From NCBI GenBank assembly GCA_963716085.1, contig OY970288.1:4340001-4404000 (forward strand): 64,000 bases of DNA. Direction: 5' to 3'. Position 1 is the first letter of the stretch, and each line of letters opens with the position of its first letter. Under the pieces are notes generated by a model. That model had not been told where the DNA came from. It did no database searches and was given only the letters and a program-made list of their open reading frames with translations. The translations under genes were made by a program, and so were the position numbers. Of this stretch, positions 1 through 8,400 are shown piece after piece. This stretch comes from Persicitalea sp963716085. Lineage in GTDB: Bacteria; Bacteroidota; Bacteroidia; Cytophagales; Spirosomataceae.

Positions 1-537
1 GGCACCACCGAGATCGCTCTGATCGCTTCCAGTGGTATTGTGTGTAACCAATCGGTACGCGTAGCGGGCAATACCTTGGATGCCGACATCGAGCTGTACA
101 TTCGCAACGAGTACCACCTGCTCATCGGCCAGCCCACGGCCGAGCGCATCAAGCACAGCATCGGCGCGGCCCTCACCGATCTGCCCGAATCCCGCCGTGA
201 GTACGAGGTAAAGGGCCGTGATCTGCTGACGGGTATGCCCAAGCAAATCATCGTTACCCAGGCCGAAATCGCGCATGCCCTGGACAAATCACTGTCGAAA
301 ATCGAAGAATCAGTCATGAAACTTCTGGAAGAAATGCCCCCCGAACTGGCGGGCGATATTTTCCAGCGGGGTATGTACCTCTCGGGTGGCGGAGCCTTGC
401 TCCACGGACTTGACAAGCGCCTTTCCCTGAAAACGCAGTTAAAGGTTCACATTGCCGACGAGCCCCTACGCATGGTCGCCAAAGGCGCGGGCCTGACGCT
501 GAACAACATCGAGCGGGCGGGGTATCTTATTAAGTGA
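1..537 (+). CDS. mreB: Rod shape-determining protein MreB, C-terminal part (5' end outside window)
   Basis: The last 178 residues of an actin-like MreB are present; the frame is open from base 1 and the gene (usually about 345 aa) starts upstream. Visible motifs are GTTEIALIASSGIV (phosphate-2 loop of the actin fold), SVRVAGNTLDADI, and near the end the nucleotide-binding segment MYLSGGGALLHGLDKRL. MreB forms membrane-associated filaments that direct lateral cell-wall synthesis and keep cells rod shaped. The stop is followed by repeat-rich DNA rather than mreC, so any mreC/mreD partner is not immediately downstream. The family call is secure; only the missing 5' half is unseen. Confidence 0.95.
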   Translation, partial: GTTEIALIASSGIVCNQSVRVAGNTLDADIELYIRNEYHLLIGQPTAERIKHSIGAALTDLPESRREYEVKGRDLLTGMPKQIIVTQAEIAHALDKSLSKIEESVMKLLEEMPPELAGDIFQRGMYLSGGGALLHGLDKRLSLKTQLKVHIADEPLRMVAKGAGLTLNNIERAGYLIK

Positions 538-544
538 GTGGCTT

Positions 545-735
545 CCTGAGTGCCTGAGTACCTAAGTGCCTGAGTGCCTGAGTACCATAGGCACAAAGTT
601 TCAAAGGCACAAAGTGGGCTGGCGCCTGTAGACAGAGTCTAATTACTTTGTGCCTTTGTGCCTTTGTGCCTTTGTGCCTTTGTGCCTTTGTGTCGGAACG
701 CCGCATCGCTATGTACCTTTGGAACTTTGTGCCTT
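545..735. repeat. 8-bp tandem arrays forming a hairpin between convergent mreB and lpxB
   Basis: Two different 8-bp arrays lie here. CCTGAGTR occurs five times at 545-584. CTTTGTGC occurs six times at 646-693, the last copy with one mismatch. The segment 588-620 contains the reverse complement of the second word (GGCACAAAG twice), so RNA from either strand can fold into a long hairpin. A further related piece at 711-735 runs into the end of lpxB. No open reading frame here looks real. The position between convergent genes suggests a terminator-like role (inference). Confidence 0.85.
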
Positions 736-1851
736 ATTGCTGCCTTCGGCAAGATACGCCACGATCGCCGCTCCGGCGCGTTGCGAGGCACCGGATTTTC
801 CTACTTTTTCTTGCAGGATTCGGTAGTCGGCTTTGAGGGCTTTTCGCTTTTTACCGTTAGGCAGGACGGCTCGTAGTTCAGTGGTCAGGTTTTCTTGTGA
901 AAAGTTGTCCTGAATCAGTTCCTTGACCGTTTCTTTCTCCATAATCAGATTAACCAGCGAAATAAACGGTACTTTGATGAGACTTTTTGCGATGGCGTAG
1001 GAGACGCCGCTTGTGCGGTAGCAGACTACCTCCGGCACCGAGAACAGAGCCGTTTCCAGCGTGGCGGTTCCCGAAGCGACCAGGGCGGCTTCGGCTACGG
1101 TCAGCAAATCGTAGGTGGCTTCAAAGACTACGGTAACGCCGGGAAGATTTTGGTACTTTTCGTAGAGCGATGCCGGAAGACTATCGACGCCCGCTACGAC
1201 AAATTCGTACTCGGGAAAGGCATTCTTCACGCTTAGCATCGTGTCCAGCATTCCGCTCACTTCCTGCCGTCGGCTGCCGGGAAGCAGGGCGATTATCTTT
1301 TTGCTTTCAAGATTATTTTTTTCAAGAAAATCGGGATCGGGCGTAAAGCCCTCGATCGCGTCCATGAGCGGATTTCCCACATAGGTGACGTCGTAGCCGT
1401 ATTTTTGGTAAAAGTCTACCTCGAAGGGGAAGATAACGAACATACGATCGACGTTGGCTTTGATCTTCCAGGCCCGCTTTTGGTTCCAGGCCCACACTTT
1501 GGGCGAAATGTAATAACAGGCCTTCATCCCCCGCTTCTTAGCGAAAGCCGCCATGCGCAGGTTGAATCCTGGGTAGTCGATCAGAATTAAAGCATCGGGC
1601 TGGTAGTCCAGAATATCCGCTTTGCATTTTTTCAGGAAGCCCAGAATCGTGAAAAGATTCCTGGCTACTTCCAGGAAACCCATGAATGCCATGTCGGTGT
1701 AGTGCGTGACGAGCGTCGCACCCTGCGCCCGCATGAGGTCGCCGCCCCAGGCGCGGAATTGCGCGGCGGGGTCGCTTTGGCGGATGCCACGCATGAGATT
1801 GGCCCCGTGCAGGTCGCCCGAACGCTCACCGGCGATGAGGTAGTACTTCAT
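709..1851 (-). CDS. lpxB: Lipid-A-disaccharide synthase
   Basis: 380-residue GT19 enzyme joining UDP-2,3-diacylglucosamine and lipid X to make the lipid A disaccharide at the inner face of the inner membrane. Seen: N-terminal YYLIAGERSGDLHG, the central YYISPKVWAWN, GNPLMD, and LLPGSRRQEV, all typical of LpxB. The chosen ATG at 1851 overlaps the queD stop as ATGA, indicating translational coupling; a longer in-frame extension to 1956 would lie inside queD and is not homologous. The last residues, KAQSSKGT plus stop, are read from the GCACAAAG-type dispersed repeat, so the native C terminus has apparently been replaced. Confidence 0.96.
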   Translation of the reverse strand: MKYYLIAGERSGDLHGANLMRGIRQSDPAAQFRAWGGDLMRAQGATLVTHYTDMAFMGFLEVARNLFTILGFLKKCKADILDYQPDALILIDYPGFNLRMAAFAKKRGMKACYYISPKVWAWNQKRAWKIKANVDRMFVIFPFEVDFYQKYGYDVTYVGNPLMDAIEGFTPDPDFLEKNNLESKKIIALLPGSRRQEVSGMLDTMLSVKNAFPEYEFVVAGVDSLPASLYEKYQNLPGVTVVFEATYDLLTVAEAALVASGTATLETALFSVPEVVCYRTSGVSYAIAKSLIKVPFISLVNLIMEKETVKELIQDNFSQENLTTELRAVLPNGKKRKALKADYRILQEKVGKSGASQRAGAAIVAYLAEGSNKAQSSKGT

Positions 1852-2267
1852 TCGCCGTAGTATTCCACAAAGTTCTTGGGCGTCTCGACCAGCTTGATGT
1901 AGTGCAGCCGGGCATTCGGGGCTTTCTCCGCGATGGCTGGGGCGAGCAAATTCCAAATTTCGATCACGAAAATCTCGCAGGAAGCCATTTTTCCCGCCAT
2001 GAAATCCACGTCGAGATTCAGATTTTTATGATCGACTTTGTCAATAATGCGCTGTTTGATAAGGTCGCCCAGCACCTTCAGATCGATCACAAAGCCCGTC
2101 TCGGGATCGGGCGCGCCCTTCACCGTCACGATCAGCTCGAAGTTGTGGCCGTGGAAGTTCAGATTGGCGCACGGCCCAAACACCGCCCGGTTCTTTTCGT
2201 CCGACCAATTGGGATTGTGCAGCCGGTGCGCCGCGTTAAAATGCTCTTTTCGGGTAACGTAAACCAC
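1848..2267 (-). CDS. queD: 6-carboxy-5,6,7,8-tetrahydropterin synthase (QueD/PTPS family)
   Basis: 139 residues, the usual length of the PTPS fold. It converts dihydroneopterin triphosphate to 6-carboxytetrahydropterin for queuosine and other 7-deazaguanines. Seen: zinc ligands H14 (FNAAHRL) and H39/H41 (NLNFHGHNF) and the catalytic Cys33 in GPCANLN. Near residue 94 the usual PTSEN-type segment reads ASCEIF, a mild departure. The gene is first in a two-gene unit with lpxB (4-bp overlap). That pairing is positional, not functional as far as can be seen. A biopterin-type PTPS role cannot be excluded from sequence alone. Confidence 0.93.
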   Translation of the reverse strand: MVYVTRKEHFNAAHRLHNPNWSDEKNRAVFGPCANLNFHGHNFELIVTVKGAPDPETGFVIDLKVLGDLIKQRIIDKVDHKNLNLDVDFMAGKMASCEIFVIEIWNLLAPAIAEKAPNARLHYIKLVETPKNFVEYYGE

Positions 2268-2514
2268 CTTTTAGTTAAAAGTCAAAAGTTCAATGTTAAA
2301 AGTTGCTTCGTCCCAATTGGCAGAGATGGTACTTCGCTTGCCTCACAAAATTACGATTTGTAGGTTTGGAAAAAGAATTATGACCCGTAAATCCGATCAG
2401 AAAACATTTACTTTGTATTTAAAGGGATAAGAATTATTAACAGGAAATTTGAAAGATAGGCTCTCCGACAAGGAAAGAGCAAACTTTCAACCTTCAACTT
2501 TCAACTCATAAACT
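2268..2514. other. Intergenic region between divergent queD and hldD with paired 7-bp-word repeats
   Basis: No gene is seen. At 2274-2304 there is an AAAAGTT-type word array and at 2482-2506 an array of TTCAACC/TTCAACT words; the two are roughly inverted copies of each other about 180 nt apart. The space must hold the promoters of both divergent genes. An ATTTACTTTG-like stretch near 2407-2416 is a possible -7 region for hldD, but the match is imperfect. Confidence 0.6.
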
Positions 2515-3480
2515 TTGATTGTAGTAACAGGAGCCGCGGGCTTCATCGGAAGCTGCCTGGTTAGCAAACTGAACCGGGAAGGTTTTAATTTCATCATCGC
2601 CGTCGACGATTTTTCCAAAATCGAGAAAGCCGACAATCTGGAAGGCAAAACCATCCAGGAGCGCGTCGAGCGGAGCGATTTTTTTGAATGGCTGGATAAA
2701 AACCAGGAGGAGGTCGAATTTATCTTTCACATCGGTGCTCGCACGGATACCACCGAATTCGACCGCGCTATTTTTGACGAACTGAACGTCGAGTACTCCA
2801 AGGATATCTGGCGGCGCTGCGTGTCTTATCAGATCCCGCTGGTATATGCCTCCTCGGCGGCGACTTACGGCCTGGGCGAGCTGGGTTACGAGGACGACGA
2901 GTCGCAAATCCCGCAACTTCAACCGCTAAATGCCTACGGTGATTCCAAGAACGAGTTTGATATCTGGGCGTTGCAGCAGGAGAAAAAGCCGTTCTTCTGG
3001 GCGGGGTTGAAGTTCTTTAACATCTACGGTCCCAACGAGTACCATAAGGGACGCATGGCGTCGGTGATTTTTCACGCCTATCACCAAATCAAGAAAACGG
3101 GAAAAATGAAGCTCTTCCGCTCGCACAATCCCGAGTTCAAGGACGGCGAACAGATGCGTGACTTCGTGTACGTAAAAGACCTGCTGGACGTATGCCTATT
3201 CCTGATGAATCACCGCAAAAACTCGGGCATATACAATCTGGGCAGTGGACAGGCCCGCACGTTCAAAGATTTGGTGGCCAATACTTTCCAGGCCATGCAG
3301 ATCGGCCCGATCGTCGAGTACATCGACACGCCCGAGGACATCCGCGACAAGTATCAGTATTTTACCGAAGCGTCTATGGACAAACTGCGCTCGATTGGCT
3401 ACGAGCCGCCGTTTCATTCGTTGGAAGCAGGAATCGAGGACTACGTGACGAATTATTTGATTCCGGGAGCGTACTATTGA
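2515..3480 (+). CDS. hldD: ADP-glyceromanno-heptose 6-epimerase
   Basis: 321-residue extended-SDR enzyme (E. coli HldD is 310 aa) that makes ADP-L-glycero-D-manno-heptose for the LPS inner core. Seen: N-terminal Rossmann motif TGAAGFIG, the active-site pair YGDSK, the ARTDTTE segment, FNIYGPNEYHKGRMAS and the family's MRDFVYVKD. The start is a TTG: an in-frame TAA lies six bases upstream and the Rossmann strand begins at residue 2, so no other start fits. It stands alone downstream of the repeat-rich divergent region. Confidence 0.95.
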   Translation: MIVVTGAAGFIGSCLVSKLNREGFNFIIAVDDFSKIEKADNLEGKTIQERVERSDFFEWLDKNQEEVEFIFHIGARTDTTEFDRAIFDELNVEYSKDIWRRCVSYQIPLVYASSAATYGLGELGYEDDESQIPQLQPLNAYGDSKNEFDIWALQQEKKPFFWAGLKFFNIYGPNEYHKGRMASVIFHAYHQIKKTGKMKLFRSHNPEFKDGEQMRDFVYVKDLLDVCLFLMNHRKNSGIYNLGSGQARTFKDLVANTFQAMQIGPIVEYIDTPEDIRDKYQYFTEASMDKLRSIGYEPPFHSLEAGIEDYVTNYLIPGAYY

Positions 3481-3484
3481 GGGA

Positions 3485-3601
3485 TCACAAATCGCTGAGC
3501 AAGAGGTCAAGCTCGCCAGGTTCCAAGTCGTTTTTTGTATTCTTATCGTAGATCGACAGGAGTGCGACTTCCTGGTCGTTCGCGATTACGTAAGTAGTCA
3601 C
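3485..3601 (-). pseudogene. C-terminal remnant of a RelE/HigB-like toxin
   Basis: A 38-codon frame opening with GTG reads TTYVIANDQEVALLSIYDKN followed by an acidic tail. This resembles the last third of RelE-superfamily toxins, where a strand of the form ARVITYV is followed by LLSIYDKSE. A full toxin is about 100-115 aa; the N-terminal two thirds, including most of the RNase fold, are missing. In the same frame the upstream codons read ARAR and then hit TAA. The GTG overlaps the stop of the preceding small gene by four bases. Most likely an internal deletion destroyed the toxin. The homology is from pattern memory, so moderate confidence. Confidence 0.5.
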
Positions 3602-3753
3602 CCTGGCTCTTGCTTAGTCTTGACATTGTCGTCCTCAATCAACAGGGTACGGACGAGCGCATCGCGTTCTTTCTTGGGTAGTTGTCTGACCAACTCGGCA
3701 ATTTGAGTGGCCGTGAGTTGAATGGTGGTCTCTAAATTCAAAACGGTTTCCAT
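3598..3753 (-). CDS. Small antitoxin-like protein (51 aa)
   Basis: A 51-residue frame starting METVLNLETTIQLTA and continuing QIAELVRQLPKKERDALV. This helix pattern (QLT..QI.ELV.QLP..E) is common in short Bacteroidota antitoxins or toxin-linked proteins that precede PIN or RelE toxins. It ends in a TGA overlapping the GTG of the toxin remnant, the arrangement of a coupled toxin-antitoxin pair. With the toxin broken it may be an orphan that survives or is decaying. No DNA-binding domain is recognisable beyond the amphipathic helix. Confidence 0.55.
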   Translation of the reverse strand: METVLNLETTIQLTATQIAELVRQLPKKERDALVRTLLIEDDNVKTKQEPG

Positions 3754-3830
3754 ACATTTCAAGTTTTAACACTTTGTAGACACTTTCCTCAAAGTTGGAC
3801 ATTTGGGGTTAAACCAAGGCGAAATTTTCC

Positions 3831-3838
3831 TAAATTTG
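3831..3838 (+). promoter_or_regulatory. Bacteroidota -7 element TAAATTTG upstream of the Uma2 gene
   Basis: A perfect TAnnTTTG match 18 nt before the ATG at 3857. No TTTG occurs at the ideal 19-nt distance upstream, so the -33 half is weak. Confidence 0.5.
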
Positions 3839-3856
3839 AGAAAAAACACCAACGCT

Positions 3857-4429
3857 ATGATAACGCAAACCGCAGTCTCGGCAGAGGAATATTTCGATCT
3901 GCTCCACGATTCGGAAGAAAAGCTCGAATACTACGATGGCGAGATCGTGGCGATGTCAGGTGCGCAGCCTAATCACAATATCATCGCTTGTAACCTGATT
4001 TCAGAATTCGTTGTCTGCCTCAAAAAGCAGGGATGTTTTGTATTGAATAGCGACCAACTTATCAGCATCGGACAACGAAGGCTGTATGTGTTCCCCGATA
4101 TTGTCGTTGTCTGTGGCAAGGCCCAATACGAAAATACTAAGCGTGGGCTAAGATCACTGCTCAACCCCAAGATAGTAGTCGAAGTCCTTTCCGACAGCAC
4201 CGAAGCCCACGACCGGGGCAACAAGCTGGAATATTACCAGACATTGGAGAGTTTGGAGGACTTCGTTCTGGTATCCACCAAAAAGAAAAAGGTAGAAGTG
4301 TACCATAAAAGCGACAACGACGACTGGCTGCACCGAATCTACAACGAAGGCAGCCCGCTCATGAAGATTGGCGCGTGCGAGATAGACCTAAGCGAAATTT
4401 ACTCGAACGTCGATTTTGCGGAAGCCTGA
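3857..4429 (+). CDS. Uma2 family putative nuclease
   Basis: 190-residue protein of the Uma2/DUF820 family, restriction-endonuclease fold. Seen: N-terminal SAEEYFDLLHDSEEKLEYYDGEIVAMSG, with the metal-site pair FPDIVVVCG and NPKIVVEVLS (Asp and Glu of a PD-(D/E)xK-like site) and a Lys in GNKLEYYQ. The biological target of these proteins is not established; they are multicopy in Cytophagales and cyanobacteria and often sit among toxin-antitoxin or mobile genes, as here. The ATG at 3857 is chosen because the upstream extension is non-homologous and contains the promoter. A second, distant copy is at 21.4 kb. Confidence 0.85.
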   Translation: MITQTAVSAEEYFDLLHDSEEKLEYYDGEIVAMSGAQPNHNIIACNLISEFVVCLKKQGCFVLNSDQLISIGQRRLYVFPDIVVVCGKAQYENTKRGLRSLLNPKIVVEVLSDSTEAHDRGNKLEYYQTLESLEDFVLVSTKKKKVEVYHKSDNDDWLHRIYNEGSPLMKIGACEIDLSEIYSNVDFAEA

Positions 4430-4480
4430 TCGGCAACAAATACGAAGAATCGAAGTCGGGTTGACTGCCTTGATTTGTCT

Positions 4481-5323
4481 TCAAAAAACTACATTGTCAA
4501 TCAACCGCACTCCGCCTAAGTTCGCCGCTACGCACAAAGCCGTTTGGCCATCCGGCTGCCGCGCACCAACGGGTTGCAGACTATTGGCGTCGGCCACCTC
4601 GAAATATTCCAGCCGAAACGCGGGTTGTGCCGCGAATTTCTCGCGGACGTGCTGCTTCGTGGCCTTCACAGACTCTCCGCTTCGCAATTGGTCTTTGGCT
4701 TCGTTCAGGAGTTGAAAAATAAGCGGCGCCAGCGCTCGCTCTTCCTGGTCCAGGCGGCGGTTGCGTGAGGACATCGCCAGGCCGTCGGCCTCGCGCACGG
4801 TGTCGCAGACCACAAGTTCTACCGGGAGAGCCAAATCTTCGATCAGCCGCCGCACCACGGCGGTTTGCTGCAAGTCCTTCTGGCCGAAGTAAGCACGATC
4901 GGGCCGCAGGATGTTGAACAGCCGCGCCACCACGATACCTACCCCGCTGAAATGGCCGGGGCGGAAGGCCCCCTCCATTACCTTTTCCAAATCGCCGAAA
5001 TCAAGTTTCAGCTTGGGTGGCTGGGCGTACATTTCCTCCGCCGAAGGCGCAAACACCAGGTCGCAGCCCGCCGCTTCCAGCATGGCGCAGTCCGCTTCCA
5101 GCGTGCGGGGGTACTTCGTCAGGTCATCGGGATTATTGAATTGCAACGGGTTGACGAATATGCTGGCGGCCGTCAGCGTGTTTTCGGCCACGGAGCGCTT
5201 CACCAGCTCGAGGTGGCCGTCGTGCAGCGCCCCCATTGTGGGTACCAGACCCAGCGTAACGCCGGGCGGATGAATCTTTTTAAGGTGAAAGTCGAGCGTG
5301 GCGGGGGCAGTGAAGAGGAGCAA
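4481..5323 (-). CDS. panC: Pantothenate synthetase
   Basis: 280 residues, the normal length. It condenses pantoate and beta-alanine with ATP hydrolysis, the last step of vitamin B5 synthesis, in the cytoplasm. Seen: PTMGALHDGHL (ATP-binding HIGH-like), SIFVNPLQFN, the GHFSGVGIVV pantoate site, FGQKDLQQ, and MSSRNRRL (KMSKS-like). No panB or panD is adjacent, unlike many Bacteroidota. The gene is convergent with the upstream Uma2 gene, with 51 bp between stops. About 170 bp of non-coding DNA separates its start from the sensor kinase gene. Confidence 0.96.
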   Translation of the reverse strand: MLLFTAPATLDFHLKKIHPPGVTLGLVPTMGALHDGHLELVKRSVAENTLTAASIFVNPLQFNNPDDLTKYPRTLEADCAMLEAAGCDLVFAPSAEEMYAQPPKLKLDFGDLEKVMEGAFRPGHFSGVGIVVARLFNILRPDRAYFGQKDLQQTAVVRRLIEDLALPVELVVCDTVREADGLAMSSRNRRLDQEERALAPLIFQLLNEAKDQLRSGESVKATKQHVREKFAAQPAFRLEYFEVADANSLQPVGARQPDGQTALCVAANLGGVRLIDNVVF

Positions 5324-5493
5324 GGGTTGAGGTAGGGTTAAGGGTCAAACGGTTAACGGGCTGACCTGGCTGAATTGGATTAGAAAGCGCGTCAATTGGA
5401 AAAATGGCAATATACGTCGATTCGGGTATTGTTATCCGTTTCGTGCCTTTTCGCGGAGGTAATCTCGCCCAATTCATTTCTTAACCGCAGTTT

Positions 5494-8400
5494 ATGCGAA
5501 AAAACGACCGCTTCCGGGCCGACCCGAACCGCTTAGAAGAAAATCTCTCTACATTACGAAAAAATGCGGCCTTCCCACTGAGCTTGAAGACCCGCGTTCC
5601 CGACCAGCACGAACCTAATCACTGTCCATTGTCAACTGTCCATTGTCAACTAAAGAAGTTGCTTCTGGCGCTATTGCTGCTCGTCACAGCAAGCAACGCT
5701 TTTGCCCAGCAGTACCCGCTCGTCAAGTACACCGTGCGCGAAGGGCTGGTGCAGAACCAGGTACTGTCAATGCTCAAAGACAGCCGGGGCTACGTATGGT
5801 GCGGCACGTGGTACGGGCTGAGCCGGTTCAATGGGGAAACGTTCGAGAATTTTACGGAGGCGGAGGGGCTGTGGAATGTTGGGGTAAAGGATATCGTAGA
5901 AGATAACGACGGCAGGATATGGGTAGCTAACGGTAGCACAAGCCTAGCTTGCTTCGATGGAGAAAAATTCAAGAGATACAAAGTGCCAACCAATAGTCCT
6001 GGAAACATCCTGTTCAATAGGAATACTAATTCTATTCGCATCTGGGAGTCGGAAACCGGTAAACAGTGGGAAGTAAAGGGCGACACCCTACTTCCTGTGC
6101 AACTACCCAATTTCCCGACTGATCTTATTCACGGTATGCGGTACCACTCTCCCAGCGATACATATTATCTGGTAGCAGATCAGCAAATAGTCAGCTACCG
6201 GAATGGGCAGGTGAAAAAGATTACAGACAATCAAGGCTGGAACGTTACTGCGATTATCCACGATGAGGTGCATTTGGCGAAGACAATATCTGCGGGTATC
6301 GTAGAACATTACGTACTTCGACAAGGGAAACCTGTATCTTTTCTGCGTACTGAAACCGACGGCTTTGTCATCTCTAATGCGCTGGACTACCCTTACGTTT
6401 TTATCAATCAGGAAACACTCTACTACCTTCCGGCCCATTCTACCGAGGCCGAGCGCGTCGGCGAAAGCCCGCCGGGTATGCCCCCCGTCGGTTTTTTAAA
6501 CCAGACCGAATCCTCCATGCTTTGGATTCCGACGGAAAAGGGGCTTTGGGGGCTGATGCTCACCGGATTCAAGAACTTCAAGGATGGTGAAGTACCTAAT
6601 CCCTGGAGCGTGGTGGAAGATAGCGAAGGTAAGTTTCTTTTCTTGAATTACTGGAAGGGCGTGCAGGAGTACGATGGAAAGAATCTGCGTTTTATTCCAC
6701 AGAAAGAGTACTATCCTAAACTGGTAGAAGCCTACAAGCCTCTAAAATATGCACCCGGCCCAGATAGTTGGTACTTTCGGGCCTTACGCGATCAAAGTGG
6801 TTACTGTTGGTTACCTGACGGGACAGGTTTGTATCGCTATAGAAAAGGTCATTTTGATTTTATTCGCAAGGGAACAAATAATCTAGCGTTCAGCATTGCA
6901 GAAGACGTAGCTCGCAGAAAGATAGTTGTGGCTAGCCATCAACACGCTTATACGGTTAGCATTGACCCTCCTTTTAGAACTGATTCTATCTGGGGTGAAG
7001 CGAGGCTATTTAGTGGACTAGTTTTTTGCGTAGCTGTTGCCCCCAATGGTCAGTACTGGATTGCAGGCCGGGGAGTCGAGCGGTATGATCCTGACACGAA
7101 AGTTTTCACTCCATATAACTTTGAAAATAGCAAATTACCCCAAAAAGTTGTTGTTATACTGTATTTCGATTGGGAAGGTACATTGTGGGCCGGGGGAAAT
7201 AAAGGGCTTTATCGATTTGATGCCAAAAAGGATCGTTTTGAGAAAGCATTTGAATTTGGCTTCTACCATGGAATAAATGCTGTCGAACAGATAGATTCGA
7301 CTCATTTATTGATTACTGATAGCCGCAACCTCTACGTCCTGAACCTGAAAAAATTCAACGCCAGCGGCGAAGTCGATATCAAAACCTTCAACCACCACAA
7401 CGGCTTCATGGGCATGGAGCCGGGGCAGTTGGGTAGTTACCGCGATTCCCAGGGCCGGATCTGGATCACGTCCGGTTCGGTGCTTTCGGTACTTGACCCG
7501 ACCAAGCTGGACCTGACGACCCGCCCCCTCCGCACGATGATCGCCAGTGTCAACAAGCGCGGCGTGTCGTTCATCCATCCCGAGGAAGTGGTGGAAGTAC
7601 CCGAGGGCGAGAGCATCGTCAACATCAAAGTCGAGACGCTGGGCGAAGACAAGCCCTACAACTCGCAGTTCAGCTACAAGCTGGAAGGAGAAATGGACGA
7701 CTGGACCGACTGGCAGGAGCAGCCGCTCATCACGCTGAACAACCTCAGCAACGGCCTCCACACCCTGAAAGTACGGTCGCGGTCGGGCGATTTCAACGCC
7801 CACGCAGCCAGCATCGCCACGCTACACTTCCGTACCAAAGTGGCGATCTGGAAATCGCCCGATTTTTACCTCTATGCCATCATCGGGGCATTGGCGCTTT
7901 TGGCGGCCCTGGCGCTACTCGGGGCCGTGAACCAGCGGCGGCGGCGCAAAGTACTACAGCAGCAAGCCGAACTCCTGGAGCAGCGATCTGTCCTTGAAAG
8001 CAAGGAGCGCGGTCGACAACTACTGCAAGCCCAGACCATCCAATCGCAGTTGAACACGCACTTCACGGCCAATACCCTTTCCGTGATTCAGAATCAGATC
8101 AACCGCCACGAGGCGGAGCGGGCCACCAAAAACCTCATCGACTTTGCCCGCCTGGCCCGCGCCTATCTGGAGGATTCCTTGCTCCAGGCGGGCGGGTCTG
8201 TTCTTAAAGCCAAGGACATCACGCTGGAGCGGGAGGTCAGCAACTTGAAAATGTACATCGACCTGATGCAGCTACAGTACGAAAACCGCCACATCGAGGT
8301 GGACTTCCGGGTGGCCGAAGCCCTCGACCCCACGCGCATCGAACTACCGCCTTTTCTGATTCAGCCCTACGTCGAGAACGCCTTCGTGCACGGCCTGCAC

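Noticed and set aside
646..693. Short regular repeats that could suggest a CRISPR array
   Set aside because: The unit is 8 bp with no spacers between copies and no cas genes nearby; it is a simple tandem array.
1852..1956. N-terminal extension of lpxB
   Set aside because: It lies within queD in another frame, has no LpxB homology, and the ATGA overlap gives a natural start.
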